From an uncultured Gammaproteobacteria bacterium (GTDB lineage: Bacteria > Pseudomonadota > Gammaproteobacteria > Enterobacterales > Psychrobiaceae): DNA of 64,000 nt. The notes under the pieces were generated by a model that was not told the DNA's origin, ran no database searches, and saw only the letters and a list, made by a program, of their open reading frames with translations. Positions 17,886 through 27,263 of the stretch are shown piece by piece. Both the position numbers and the translations under genes were made by a program. The DNA lies in the NCBI GenBank assembly GCA_913060565.1, contig CAJXRU010000003.1:19788-83787 (forward strand), in the 5' to 3' direction. Each line of letters begins with the position of its first letter. Position 1 is the stretch's first letter.

Positions 17886-20412
17886 ACCTGCAACCGCGCT
17901 CCTTAAACAACAAATTAAGCGCGGTGAACTCACCATATTCATCTTAGCCATTGCTTTGGCAGTCACCTCGGTGTTCTCACTAAGCGGCTTTGGTGAACGA
18001 TTAAATCAAGCCTTGGTTGCTAAAGGTAGTAACTTTTTAGCAGCAGATCGCGTGTTATCATCTGCTCATGCCATTGACGACAGTGTGCTAGCAAAAGCCA
18101 ATGATTATCAAGTTAAGGCGGCCGAATACTTAAGCTTTAATTCAATGGTATTCCATGGCGATGAAATGCTCCTTGCTTTTACCAAAGCGGTAAAAGGGCC
18201 TTATCCCCTACGTGGTGAACTAAAAATTAGCGACAAAGCACTGACAAACGATCCATTGGATACCCAAGGCGTTGTCAAATACGGCCCGCCACCGCAAGGT
18301 GAAGTGTGGGTATCACCGGAGTTATTAGTACGCTTTGACGCTGTCATTGGTGATGATGTTGAGGTGGGCGACACTAACCTAAAAGTTACAGGCATTGTGA
18401 CGCAAGAGCCTGATGGTTCGTTCTCAATCTTTAACTCCAGCCCGACAATTTTCATCAACGATTTAGACGTTGCTGCAACCAACATCGTGCAGCCAGGTAG
18501 CCGCGTTTATTACAACTATCTTTACAGTGGCGATGATGATGCTCTAAGTGATTTTTATCAGGCCATAAAACCCGATTTAAAAACTAACCAAAATTGGCAA
18601 GACATCAAGGGAGAGCAGTCGCCATTAGCTAACTCTCTCAAACGTGCTAATCAATTTTTATTACTCTCTAGTTTGCTTGGCATTATTTTGGCTGCGACGG
18701 CAATCTCTGTCACCGCATCCCGATTTAGTCAACATCAACTAGACACCGTTGCGCTGTTAAAAACGTTAGGAACCAACGATAGCACTATTCGTAAAATTTT
18801 CGTTTTCCAGTTAACTACTCTAGCCCTTATTGGTATGTCACTTGGCTTAATTGCAGGCTACGCGTTGCAAGAAGGCGCACTTGGCCTCGTACAGCATTAT
18901 TTACCGCAATCGCTACCGAAAGATTTACCTGGTTTAGGTTTTAAACCATTATTGATTGCTGTCAGTACCGGCGCAATTTGTGCAGCATTGTTTTCACTAA
19001 CGCCAATGTTACGCTTGTTTAGCGTCCCTGTGATGCGTGTTATAAAACGTGATATGGCGAGTGCGCCATTTGCCCTTTGGAAAAATGGATTAGTGTTTGG
19101 CGGTGCCATTTTCGCGTTGCTACTCACCTACTCTCAGGACATTGTGTTATCACTTATTACGCTAACGATAGCGGCTATTATCGCGTTAGTACTCAGCGCA
19201 ATGGCATGGATAATTATTCGAATGGCTCGCGGCAAACAATTTAGTGCAGCTAGCCCATTTAAGCTAGCAATGGCATCGCTTTATCAACGAGCCAATCAAG
19301 CCAGTATGCAAATTGCCAGCATCGCAACCGCCATCATGTTGATGTTGATTGTCTTATTGCTTCGCAATGAGTTAATTGATGAATGGCAAAACCAAATTCC
19401 TGAAGGCACCGCCAATCACTTTCTTGGCAATGTCACCCCAGATCAAGTTGATCAAATTGACAGCTTAATGAAAAAGTATGACGTTGAAACCAGCGATCTC
19501 TACCCAATCATTCGTGGTCGAGTATCAATGATTAACGACGATAAAGTGGGTGGTTATGATAGTGAAGGTAATGCTGAAGATGAGCGTAAGCGTTCTGGGC
19601 GTCGTGGTTTTGGCCGTGAACTCAGCTTAACTTGGCGCGACGCTAAGCCGGATGGTAATCCAATTACACAGGGTCAGTGGTGGGATGAATCTGACACGAC
19701 ATTACAAGTGTCAGTAGAGTCAGATGCCGCCGAACGTCTTGAAATTAAAATTGGTGACACCTTAACCACCTTAGTTGGCGAAGAAGTCGTCGTCGCAACA
19801 GTAACTAGTTTCCGTGATGTGCATTGGCGCTCAATGCGTCCTAATTTTATGCTTATTTTCAATCGCGCCGCACTAGGCGATATGCCATCTACTTATATTT
19901 CATCGTTTTACGTTGATAAAGATCAGCATCCTTTATTAAGGGATTTATTGCGGGATTACCCGACAATTTCGCTGATAAAGATTGATCGCTTGATTAAACA
20001 ATTACGTGAAATTATCGAACAAGTATCACTGGCCTTGTCATACATTATGTTCTTAGTAGTGTGTGCGGCAATCTTAGTATTGTTGGTGCAAATCCAAGCA
20101 AGCTACCAACAACGACATCAAGATCTTGTTATCTTACGTACCCTAGGCGCAGGTAAAAAACTACTGCAGCGTTCAATTGCTATTGAATTTCTGATTTCAG
20201 GGGCATTAGCTGGATTCATCGCCGCATTAACAACGGAGCTAGCGTTATGGCTAATTCAAACCTTTGTTATTGAAATGACTTGGAAACCGCATCCAACATT
20301 ATGGCTACTAGCCACCGCTGTTGGCAGCGTCTTTGTGGCGTTAATCGGTACACGAGCGTGTAAACTGCTAACCAAACTGCCGCCAAATGAGTTAATTCGA
20401 AATCTGTCATAG
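17875..20412 (+). CDS. ybbP: FtsX-like ABC permease YbbP
   Basis: 845 residues from the ATG at 17875, preceded by AGGAG at good spacing; the frame is open 90 bases further upstream but that part lies inside ybbA. Two FtsX/MacB-type modules are visible: an N-terminal helix with a large periplasmic domain, then LLSSLLGIILAATAISVTASRFSQHQLDTVALLKTLGTN, further helices, and a second such block near the C terminus (VVCAAILVLLVQIQASYQQRHQDLVILRTLGAGKK). It forms the membrane half of the YbbAP transporter. Translation is coupled to ybbA by overlap. Confidence 0.92.
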   Translation: MWFKPATALLKQQIKRGELTIFILAIALAVTSVFSLSGFGERLNQALVAKGSNFLAADRVLSSAHAIDDSVLAKANDYQVKAAEYLSFNSMVFHGDEMLLAFTKAVKGPYPLRGELKISDKALTNDPLDTQGVVKYGPPPQGEVWVSPELLVRFDAVIGDDVEVGDTNLKVTGIVTQEPDGSFSIFNSSPTIFINDLDVAATNIVQPGSRVYYNYLYSGDDDALSDFYQAIKPDLKTNQNWQDIKGEQSPLANSLKRANQFLLLSSLLGIILAATAISVTASRFSQHQLDTVALLKTLGTNDSTIRKIFVFQLTTLALIGMSLGLIAGYALQEGALGLVQHYLPQSLPKDLPGLGFKPLLIAVSTGAICAALFSLTPMLRLFSVPVMRVIKRDMASAPFALWKNGLVFGGAIFALLLTYSQDIVLSLITLTIAAIIALVLSAMAWIIIRMARGKQFSAASPFKLAMASLYQRANQASMQIASIATAIMLMLIVLLLRNELIDEWQNQIPEGTANHFLGNVTPDQVDQIDSLMKKYDVETSDLYPIIRGRVSMINDDKVGGYDSEGNAEDERKRSGRRGFGRELSLTWRDAKPDGNPITQGQWWDESDTTLQVSVESDAAERLEIKIGDTLTTLVGEEVVVATVTSFRDVHWRSMRPNFMLIFNRAALGDMPSTYISSFYVDKDQHPLLRDLLRDYPTISLIKIDRLIKQLREIIEQVSLALSYIMFLVVCAAILVLLVQIQASYQQRHQDLVILRTLGAGKKLLQRSIAIEFLISGALAGFIAALTTELALWLIQTFVIEMTWKPHPTLWLLATAVGSVFVALIGTRACKLLTKLPPNELIRNLS

Positions 20413-20435
20413 ATTTCGATATTAATGAAAAAATT

Positions 20436-20470
20436 AGGGAAGAGCTGCCTATGCACTCTTCCCTTTTTTA
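20436..20470 (+). terminator. Rho-independent terminator of ybbAP
   Basis: GGGAAGAG/CTCTTCCC stem with an 11-base loop and a T-run. Confidence 0.9.
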
Positions 20471-20706
20471 TCTATCCTCACCATATAAATAATTTAGAGC
20501 ATTTATTGATATAAATGAATAACTAAGCTAGTAATAGCCGTTTTAGATTGGCGTTTCACACACAGCATCCCACCCTAAATATGCATAGATAATCGCAACA
20601 GCGCATAGCCATGCATTCCAAACCATACTGGCTTTCACAGCTTGCTTGTAATTCCCCCCGCATCTGGTTTAATAACCGCTAAATTATCAGTTACTTCGGA
20701 GTTATC

Positions 20707-21819
20707 ATGGCGAATTGGTCAGTACTTAACGACAAAATTAATCAGTATTTATGCCCACCGGGCAATGGTGTATTTACAGTAAATACAGCAAAAGAGCGTA
20801 AAGCATCGTTACACACAGCGCTTTATGGCAGCACTGATAATGTTGAGGGCGCATGGCGCAATCAAGTTGACGCACTAGCTGAAGATAATCGTCCTGTTGT
20901 ACTCGGTGTTTGTAGTGACACTGGCGGCGGTATCTTGCGTGGCGCTAACTGGGGACCACTGTTTTTACGCCAAACTATGCTAAGTGATGACTATGATGTC
21001 GATTACTTTGATGTGGGTGATGTGCGTGTTATTCCGCATTTATTACATGACAAATATCTCAACGACGCAACTATCACAAACTGTCGCAAAGCGTTATATG
21101 GCGATAGTGAGTCATTACTTCCAGTAAGTTCATTGTCTATCACCGAAGATTTTTGTGATGAGTTCTACCGTGCTTTTCCACATAAAACCTTATTTGCCAT
21201 TGGCGGCGATCACTCAGTAAGTTATCCATTAGTTCGTAGCTATTTACGCGCCAAACAGGATCAAGGAGTAAAAGCAGCGCTTATTCATTTTGATGCTCAC
21301 ACTGACTTATTAGTTGAGCGCCTTGGCATCGATATTTGTTTTGGCTCTTGGGTGACACATATCCTGGATGATTTACCATCACGTGATATGGCGTTCCAAT
21401 TTGGAATTCGCTCAAGTGGTCGCGATCGTGGTCACTGGGAAGACAGTTTTGGCGTAAACCAATTCTGGACCCATGAAATCATGGAGCGCGGTGCGCAATC
21501 TATCGTTGATGAGACGATTGAAAAACTCAAAACTGCTGGCATTGAAGAGCTTTATGTCAGCTTTGACATTGACGCCCTAGATGCACATTTTGCAGCGGCT
21601 ACTGGCACACCTGAGCCAGATGGATTGAATCCAGAACAAGCATTGTTAATTTTAAGTGAGCTTAACAAGCACTTTAAAATTACTGGTGCTGATATGGTGG
21701 AAATTGCCCCATTCTTAAACACTAACGAAGATGGCGGTAACGACCGCGAGAAAACGTTAAAAGCTGGTAGTCAAATCAGTGAACTCCTAATTAATGCACT
21801 CGCTGAAAACAGCAAGTAA
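20707..21819 (+). CDS. Arginase/agmatinase-family ureohydrolase
   Basis: 370 residues. The binuclear manganese site of ureohydrolases is complete: GGDHSVSYP, HFDAHTDLL, and SFDIDALDAHFAAATGTPEPDGL. Family members hydrolyse arginine, agmatine, formimidoylglutamate or guanidino acids. The N-terminal 80 residues are longer than in E. coli SpeB. No hut, spe or arc gene lies nearby, so the substrate is left open; formimidoylglutamase or agmatinase are the usual automatic labels. Single gene, terminator downstream. Confidence 0.85.
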   Translation: MANWSVLNDKINQYLCPPGNGVFTVNTAKERKASLHTALYGSTDNVEGAWRNQVDALAEDNRPVVLGVCSDTGGGILRGANWGPLFLRQTMLSDDYDVDYFDVGDVRVIPHLLHDKYLNDATITNCRKALYGDSESLLPVSSLSITEDFCDEFYRAFPHKTLFAIGGDHSVSYPLVRSYLRAKQDQGVKAALIHFDAHTDLLVERLGIDICFGSWVTHILDDLPSRDMAFQFGIRSSGRDRGHWEDSFGVNQFWTHEIMERGAQSIVDETIEKLKTAGIEELYVSFDIDALDAHFAAATGTPEPDGLNPEQALLILSELNKHFKITGADMVEIAPFLNTNEDGGNDREKTLKAGSQISELLINALAENSK

Positions 21820-21837
21820 TGTTAACTTAGGTTATGA

Positions 21838-21863
21838 ATGGCACCACTTAGGTGCCATTTTTA
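21838..21863. terminator. Bidirectional terminator
   Basis: ATGGCACC, a five-base loop, GGTGCCAT then T-rich sequence, between the convergent ureohydrolase and DUF805 genes. Confidence 0.85.
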
Positions 21864-21869
21864 TATCAA

Positions 21870-22586
21870 TTAATTTTCATTCAATATCGGATCATCGCCA
21901 TACTTATTTTTCCCCTCAGTGCCTTTAAAGAAGCCTAGATAAACCAAGCAAAATAATGGGCCAATTACCGGTATCAATAACCCCCAAGCGCACCAACCAG
22001 AGCGGTTGCAGTCATGAAATCGTTTAATACTAGTAACGATATTTATCCAAGTAAATATTGCTGCTGTTGCCATAAAAAACACACCAGAAAATATTTCGTA
22101 AGCCACATTATTCTCAGGAATACGCCAGTCGGTCATATATCTCATAATAACGATAAAGCCGTTTAGTGTAATTGCAGTTAGCAACCAGTAAACACTGCGA
22201 GATACTCGTCCTCGCCAAGAAAAAAGCAAACGATCAAGTGGGCTAACTTTCAACCGATAATGTGCCCACAACCCTGTTAAGAACACCATAAGAAGTACCT
22301 GAGTACTAAACTCAGTCATCATGTATGTCATTTGATAGTAATTACCAAGGTTAATGAATAGAAGCTCACTCCCCACTAAATAGCGCAAGCTTTGCAATAG
22401 GGTATAAATACTTGCCATCAACCAAATTGCAATTGTTGTAACTAACCAACGTCTTGCAACAAAAGGCTTAATGTTCAAAATGATAATTAGGAAGATGATG
22501 TAAACAACAGATTGATAAACATCGCTTACAAAGTGAAAGATTTGCTCCATGTCTTGCATGACTAGCCTTAGTATTCGAGTAAACAC
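21870..22586 (-). CDS. DUF805 membrane protein with extra N-terminal helices
   Basis: 238 residues (the start could also be Met13 at 22550, MEQIFHF). The C-terminal half is a DUF805 domain: LLFSWRGRVSRSVYWLLTAI, TSIKRFHDCNRSGWCAW, PVIGPLFCLVYLGFFKGTEGKNKYGDDP. Three additional hydrophobic helices come before it, where ordinary DUF805 proteins begin directly with the domain. Function unknown. Convergent with the ureohydrolase gene. Confidence 0.75.
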   Translation of the reverse strand: MFTRILRLVMQDMEQIFHFVSDVYQSVVYIIFLIIILNIKPFVARRWLVTTIAIWLMASIYTLLQSLRYLVGSELLFINLGNYYQMTYMMTEFSTQVLLMVFLTGLWAHYRLKVSPLDRLLFSWRGRVSRSVYWLLTAITLNGFIVIMRYMTDWRIPENNVAYEIFSGVFFMATAAIFTWINIVTSIKRFHDCNRSGWCAWGLLIPVIGPLFCLVYLGFFKGTEGKNKYGDDPILNEN

Positions 22587-22596
22587 TAAGCATAGT

Positions 22597-22630
22597 AAAA
22601 AACCGCTGAAACTTAATTTAATTCCAACGG
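22597..22630 (-). terminator. Terminator of the purine permease gene
   Basis: Imperfect stem of CCGTTGGAA with TTCAGCGG when read on the minus strand, followed by six T. Confidence 0.65.
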
Positions 22631-22657
22631 CTTATACTACGAATATTAATTGAATAA

Positions 22658-24088
22658 CTAGTGACCTAAAAAGATAAACTTCGCAATGCAAAGCGCAGTG
22701 ATTACCCAAACACCATTTGAAATCTGATCAAACTTGCCTGTCCCCGCTTTAAGCGCCGTGTAGGTAACAAAGCCAATCGCGATACCGTTGGCGATAGAAA
22801 AAGTTAACGCCATCATCACTGTTGTTATAACGGCAGGTGCAACTTCGGTTAAATCGTCCCATTCAATGCGTGCCAGCGCCGTCATCATGACCATGGCTAC
22901 GTAAATCAGTGCGCCATTAACAGCAAACCCCGGCAACGTTTGCGCTAATGGTAAAAAGAATACGCCTAATAAAAACAGTACGCCGATAGTGACAGCTGTT
23001 AAGCCTGTGCGGCCACCAGCTTGAACGCCAGCAGCAGATTCAACATAAGAAGTTACTGGTGGACAACCAAACGCTGTGCCAATGACAGATGCTGTAGAGT
23101 CAGCTTTTAGCGATTTACTTAGTCCTTCAATATTGCCGTTTTCATCTTGTAGGTTCGCCTTTTGCGCAACCCCCATTAATGTACCAGCAGTATCAAAAAT
23201 ATTAACGAATAAGAAAGTAATGATGACAGGGATCATCGCAACCTGCATTGCCCCCATAATATCGACTTTCCAGAAAATGGGTGCAATCGCGCTAAAATCG
23301 GGCAACGCAAATAGTCCACCAGCAGGATAAGCAACAAAACCTGATTCAGGCGCAAAACTTTTCGCTGCCTCAGCAACGGTAAAGAAATCGCTAGGCATAA
23401 CTATCGCCATGATAAACGCAACAAACGTGGTAATTGCGATGCCAATAAACACCGCACCAAATACACGACGGTAGCTCAAAATAGCAATCAATAAAAAGCT
23501 AAGTAAACCTAGCGCTGGCGCTTCAGGACCATAGGCACCAAAACCAAAGTGTGTTAAATCTCCTAACGCAACAACATTGTCGCCGTTTGGTACGACAATG
23601 CCCGTGAAACGCAAACCAATAAACCCAAGGAATAAACCGACACCGGCGGTCATTGCAAGACGTAAGCTCATGGGAATACTATCGAGCATCCACTCTCTTA
23701 ATCTTGTGACACTCATTAATACAAAGAGCACTCCTGATAAGAAAACAGCGCCAAGAGCGACTTCCCATGTGTAATTCATTTGCAGCACAACCGTAAAGGT
23801 AAAAAAGGCGTTTAACCCCATACCCGGTGCCAAGCCAACGGGCCAATTGGCATAAATTCCCATTAAAATGGTCGCAATTGCAGCCCCTAAACAAGTCGCT
23901 AAAAACAAACCATCGAACGGCATACCCGTTTTCGACATAATACTTGGGTTTAAAAACATGATGTATGACATGGTGACAAAAGTTGTCAGGCCGGCCATTA
24001 ATTCCGTTTTTACGTTAGTTTTGTGGGCACTTAGTTTAAATAATTTTTCGAGTAACGAAGATGATTGAGACTGCTGCTGGTCTGCCAT
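22658..24088 (-). CDS. AzgA-type purine (adenine/guanine/hypoxanthine) permease
   Basis: 476 residues with 12-14 membrane segments. AzgA/NCS2 signatures: KTELMAGLTTFVTMSYIMFLNPSIMS, PVGLAPGMGLNAFFTF, FVNIFDTAGTLMGVA and TSYVESAAGVQAGGRTGLTAV. This family imports adenine, guanine and hypoxanthine by proton symport. No purine riboswitch is possible in the short gap upstream, because the gene begins only 20 bases after the DNA glycosylase gene and is probably cotranscribed with it. Confidence 0.9.
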   Translation of the reverse strand: MADQQQSQSSSLLEKLFKLSAHKTNVKTELMAGLTTFVTMSYIMFLNPSIMSKTGMPFDGLFLATCLGAAIATILMGIYANWPVGLAPGMGLNAFFTFTVVLQMNYTWEVALGAVFLSGVLFVLMSVTRLREWMLDSIPMSLRLAMTAGVGLFLGFIGLRFTGIVVPNGDNVVALGDLTHFGFGAYGPEAPALGLLSFLLIAILSYRRVFGAVFIGIAITTFVAFIMAIVMPSDFFTVAEAAKSFAPESGFVAYPAGGLFALPDFSAIAPIFWKVDIMGAMQVAMIPVIITFLFVNIFDTAGTLMGVAQKANLQDENGNIEGLSKSLKADSTASVIGTAFGCPPVTSYVESAAGVQAGGRTGLTAVTIGVLFLLGVFFLPLAQTLPGFAVNGALIYVAMVMMTALARIEWDDLTEVAPAVITTVMMALTFSIANGIAIGFVTYTALKAGTGKFDQISNGVWVITALCIAKFIFLGH

Positions 24089-24108
24089 TTGCCGTTCCTT
24101 TTGATGGG

Positions 24109-25212
24109 CTAGGTCAATAATTCGAAATCATGATTCACAAACGTTTGACCATTAACAATAATAGAAAGACGATGTCCGCCAACATGAAAGACGCGGGTAG
24201 TGATTACTTTGAAAGACTGTTTGCGCTGAATATGCATACTACTGGAAGCTGCATAGTCTCGTTCACTAATCTTAAAAACTTTAGGGGCTAACTGACCATT
24301 CTTTTTACGATAATGAATGGCATACTCCAATCGCACTTTTCGCGATTTGATATCGTGGTTGGTTACATCAAATTCAAACGCGAGCGACTCCCCTATGTGA
24401 AGCGCGTCACATTCTACCACCAAATTATCCACTGATAAATGCTCACAGGACAATCCATAGAAAGATAATATCGCCGGATGCCCTTGTTTTAATAGGGTTC
24501 TACAGGCGTGTTTAATTAATTTGTCTGTATTAACTGACTCTCCGCCGTATTGATGTGCAAAATTCACCACAAAATCAGGGTTATCTTTGGCAATGTCGTT
24601 TAGATTATTAGCAACGCTGCGCCTAACGACCTCATCGTTATCATCACGTAATGTCGTTAATATTGATAACAATGGCGCTGGATTGGCTTTGTATGCATGC
24701 AGAGCCATTGCCCATGGCAATCGAGGACGTGATCCTTCACTGGCTAAACGCCTTACACTTGGATGAGCATGTCTACTCCATTCAATCATTTGCGCTAACA
24801 TTGGCTCGGGGTATTTAACCAAGAATGGGCGCACAGCAAATTCACAACTGGTAAATTTGGTAATACGCTCAAAAGCGACAATAGCAGTCTCATATTCATC
24901 GAGTCCAAATTGTTCGATGTAATGAGGGAAAAACATGTATTCAACACTCTTTTCAGCAATGCCCTTGTTTTCTAATGCATCGATAATTGCAATAATCTGT
25001 TTGGCAGCAACGTCAAAATCATCATCAAGAAAATAATGCAATACGGTGCTAGTATGAGCCATTCTCGCTTTAAGTTCCATGTCATTAAAAGATTCATCAA
25101 AAATCTTATTGATGAAAGTATCCGAAGAAAAGCCTTCAATCACATTATCAACAACCTCAGCAAATTGCTGATAGAACGCCTGATTATAAATATCTTTAAA
25201 TAATTCACTCAC
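24109..25212 (-). CDS. DNA alkylation repair glycosylase, AlkC type
   Basis: 367 residues. The N-terminal 230 residues are HEAT-like helical repeats with the AlkC/AlkD signature SVRRLASEGSRPRLPWA and later DDNDEVVRRSVANNLNDIAKDNPD. Residues 265-365 are beta-rich (ALHIGESLAFEFDVTNHDIKSRKVRLEYAIHYRKKNG), which fits the immunoglobulin-like domain that characterises one AlkC subclass. AlkC enzymes remove alkylated bases (3-methylcytosine and 1-methyladenine in the characterised Pseudomonas protein) without flipping them out. It lies directly upstream of a purine permease, an association I cannot explain functionally. Confidence 0.82.
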   Translation of the reverse strand: MSELFKDIYNQAFYQQFAEVVDNVIEGFSSDTFINKIFDESFNDMELKARMAHTSTVLHYFLDDDFDVAAKQIIAIIDALENKGIAEKSVEYMFFPHYIEQFGLDEYETAIVAFERITKFTSCEFAVRPFLVKYPEPMLAQMIEWSRHAHPSVRRLASEGSRPRLPWAMALHAYKANPAPLLSILTTLRDDNDEVVRRSVANNLNDIAKDNPDFVVNFAHQYGGESVNTDKLIKHACRTLLKQGHPAILSFYGLSCEHLSVDNLVVECDALHIGESLAFEFDVTNHDIKSRKVRLEYAIHYRKKNGQLAPKVFKISERDYAASSSMHIQRKQSFKVITTRVFHVGGHRLSIIVNGQTFVNHDFELLT

Positions 25213-25254
25213 TTTAATATTCCATTAATCACTCTAACAACTACTTCAAAAATC

Positions 25255-25278
25255 AAAAAAGGGGACATTAAAGTCCCC
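25255..25278 (-). terminator. Terminator of the ECF-sigma operon
   Basis: GGGGAC/GTCCCC stem with a six-base loop. On the minus strand it is followed by six T. Confidence 0.85.
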
Positions 25279-25300
25279 CACACCTACTAAAATATTAATT

Positions 25301-26761
25301 CTATTCCCACACTGGCAACGGAACTGCGTCTGGGCGAAATTTTCTGCTTTTTTCTACTTCATCTTTGCGCTCTTTCCATATTTTAAATTCCTTATACTTT
25401 TTAAACAGCTTTATTGCGCGCTCCTTTGAGGAGAAATTTATTGTAAATTTATACTCAGGTAATACATTACGAGCTAACTTACTAGTCAATAATATCTCAC
25501 TATTTTCACGTTTAACTAAGAATGTAAAAACTTCATTATTTTTTAATTGATTTAGTTTATTAGACAAACTCCTTACGTCCCCTTGAAATCCAATATCATT
25601 AAGTTGAATAATTTTATCTCCTGGCTCTAAGCCAATCCTAGAAGCGGGACTATTCTTGTCAATCTGCTCAACTATAAATGCTGGATAACTATCATTATTA
25701 TCAAAATTTCCACTCATTCCGAACTTGATATCAGAATGCTTCTTTCTAGATATAACAATATTTTTTCTATCAATCCCATGTTTTAAAATATATTGATTAA
25801 TTTCAATGATAAGTTTACTTAACTTGACCGACATATCAGTACCAATAGCAACGTGTTGTACTAATGTTTGTTTAGCAAGGTTTTCATTTGAAAACGTATA
25901 AATAAACTCAGGTATAATTTCCGGTATATAAATTCCTGAAAGAGCTATTTCACGCCCATCTCGTTTAATAAGTACATTCAAAGAATCATTTATTTCTAAT
26001 GTTTTTAGATATTTAAATATAAAATTAGATTCTAAATCTGTATCAGGTAAATATCTATTTCCTAATTTCAATAATTCGTCACCAGCCCTAAGTCCTAGTG
26101 CGGCGGCCTGAGAGTTCGGCGTAACAGCAACGATCTTAGTAGGTTTATCATATGCGCCTGTTATGGCGCCAAAATACATCACGCTTGTAAATGGTACAAA
26201 ATTTATTTTTGTGTCTCTATTTTCTTTTTTTAACTCAGCCATCGCTTTATCCAATCGATATAACAGTTCATTTGGAAGTTGAATATCATTGATTGTTGGG
26301 CTTCCGGCTATAGCTAGTTTATCACCTTTAAGGTTACAACTAAGTTTTTCAACACTCTTGATTTCTATTTTGTTCCCATTACCGACTCCATTCAGCGTAT
26401 ATAGTCTGCCTCCTTCGATGTTCATAAATAAATCGATGGCTTGAGGCTCATTCCACGATAAAGCTCTTGTGGTCGTATGTAGCGTTTCAATTCGATTCAA
26501 CTTATTAAGAGTATGAGTTCTTGAATAATTAGCCCAATCCTTAGCGAGCCATTTAAATATCGTGACCGTGTGTTGTCCTGGATGAAAGAACTCACTTGAC
26601 TTTTTATATTGTTTAATATTACCAACATTATTCGCCAAAACTTGATAGTGATAATGATCATTTGAAGATTCAAACTGAACTTGCGAGCATTGATTTTCTC
26701 CCCCTTGAACTTGCAAACTAAATAAAGATGCTAAGAAACCAATTTTATAAATAACTTTCAT
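25301..26761 (-). CDS. PDZ-domain protein of an ECF sigma operon
   Basis: 486 residues from Met at 26761, which has AGGGAG at good spacing; an upstream in-frame ATG at 26785 lacks one. A signal peptide (MKVIYKIGFLASLFSLQVQG) leads to a region of unknown fold, then two PDZ-like domains: one near residues 200-280 (ITGAYDKPTKIVAVTPNSQAAALGLRAGDELLKLGNRYL) and one near 360-445 (FIVEQIDKNSPASRIGLEPGDKIIQLNDIGF). No protease domain is seen. PDZ domains bind protein C termini and are used in envelope stress sensing (DegS, RseP), so a role in controlling the anti-sigma factor is likely but unproven. Overlaps the anti-sigma gene by 17 bases. Confidence 0.8.
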   Translation of the reverse strand: MKVIYKIGFLASLFSLQVQGGENQCSQVQFESSNDHYHYQVLANNVGNIKQYKKSSEFFHPGQHTVTIFKWLAKDWANYSRTHTLNKLNRIETLHTTTRALSWNEPQAIDLFMNIEGGRLYTLNGVGNGNKIEIKSVEKLSCNLKGDKLAIAGSPTINDIQLPNELLYRLDKAMAELKKENRDTKINFVPFTSVMYFGAITGAYDKPTKIVAVTPNSQAAALGLRAGDELLKLGNRYLPDTDLESNFIFKYLKTLEINDSLNVLIKRDGREIALSGIYIPEIIPEFIYTFSNENLAKQTLVQHVAIGTDMSVKLSKLIIEINQYILKHGIDRKNIVISRKKHSDIKFGMSGNFDNNDSYPAFIVEQIDKNSPASRIGLEPGDKIIQLNDIGFQGDVRSLSNKLNQLKNNEVFTFLVKRENSEILLTSKLARNVLPEYKFTINFSSKERAIKLFKKYKEFKIWKERKDEVEKSRKFRPDAVPLPVWE

Positions 26762-27263
26762 TTGTAACTCCCTGTTGTAAATCAATAATTTTTTGTATTG
26801 TCAAGCGACGCTGTTTCAAGTAATTCTTTTGCTTGTCAATTGACTCGACTGAAATTAACTTATTTTCGATACGCCAAAGCTCTTCATAAACTTCAGCTTG
26901 TTGATAATTCATCACTTGATTTTGCGTTATTTGCAATTCTAACGACCTGTTTTGCGAAATCAGTAAATCTATATCCTGATGTAATAAGTGAGTTTTCCAT
27001 GTCATTATTCCTACAAAACCGACAAGAATAGATGCAGCAACACTCATAAAAACATTAATTTTTTTGCTTCCGTTACCTTTTCTCGTTGATTCAATTCGCT
27101 CCCAAATATAAGGAGGAGGTATAAGTAACTGACTAGAGTTCTTGCTATTAGCCATACTTTGCAACAGTTCAAGGTTTTCTTGACAAAGTTGACACTCATT
27201 TAAGTGCTTCCTATCGTCATCACAAATACCACTTATCATTTTTTCTTCATCAACATGATTCAT
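26745..27263 (-). CDS. Transmembrane anti-sigma factor (zinc-binding type)
   Basis: 172 residues. The N-terminal cytoplasmic part carries HLNECQLCQ, the H-x3-C-x2-C motif of ZAS anti-sigma domains. One membrane helix follows at about 79-97 (INVFMSVAASILVGFVGIMTW), then a periplasmic coiled-coil rich in Q and E. Topology and position directly after an ECF sigma gene (14-base overlap) identify it as the cognate inhibitor. It overlaps the PDZ-protein gene downstream, so all three are one translationally linked operon. Confidence 0.85.
   Translation of the reverse strand: MNHVDEEKMISGICDDDRKHLNECQLCQENLELLQSMANSKNSSQLLIPPPYIWERIESTRKGNGSKKINVFMSVAASILVGFVGIMTWKTHLLHQDIDLLISQNRSLELQITQNQVMNYQQAEVYEELWRIENKLISVESIDKQKNYLKQRRLTIQKIIDLQQGVTNESYL

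Noticed and set aside
24089..24108. Purine riboswitch before the AzgA-type permease
   Set aside because: Only 20 bases separate it from the upstream gene, too short for an aptamer.
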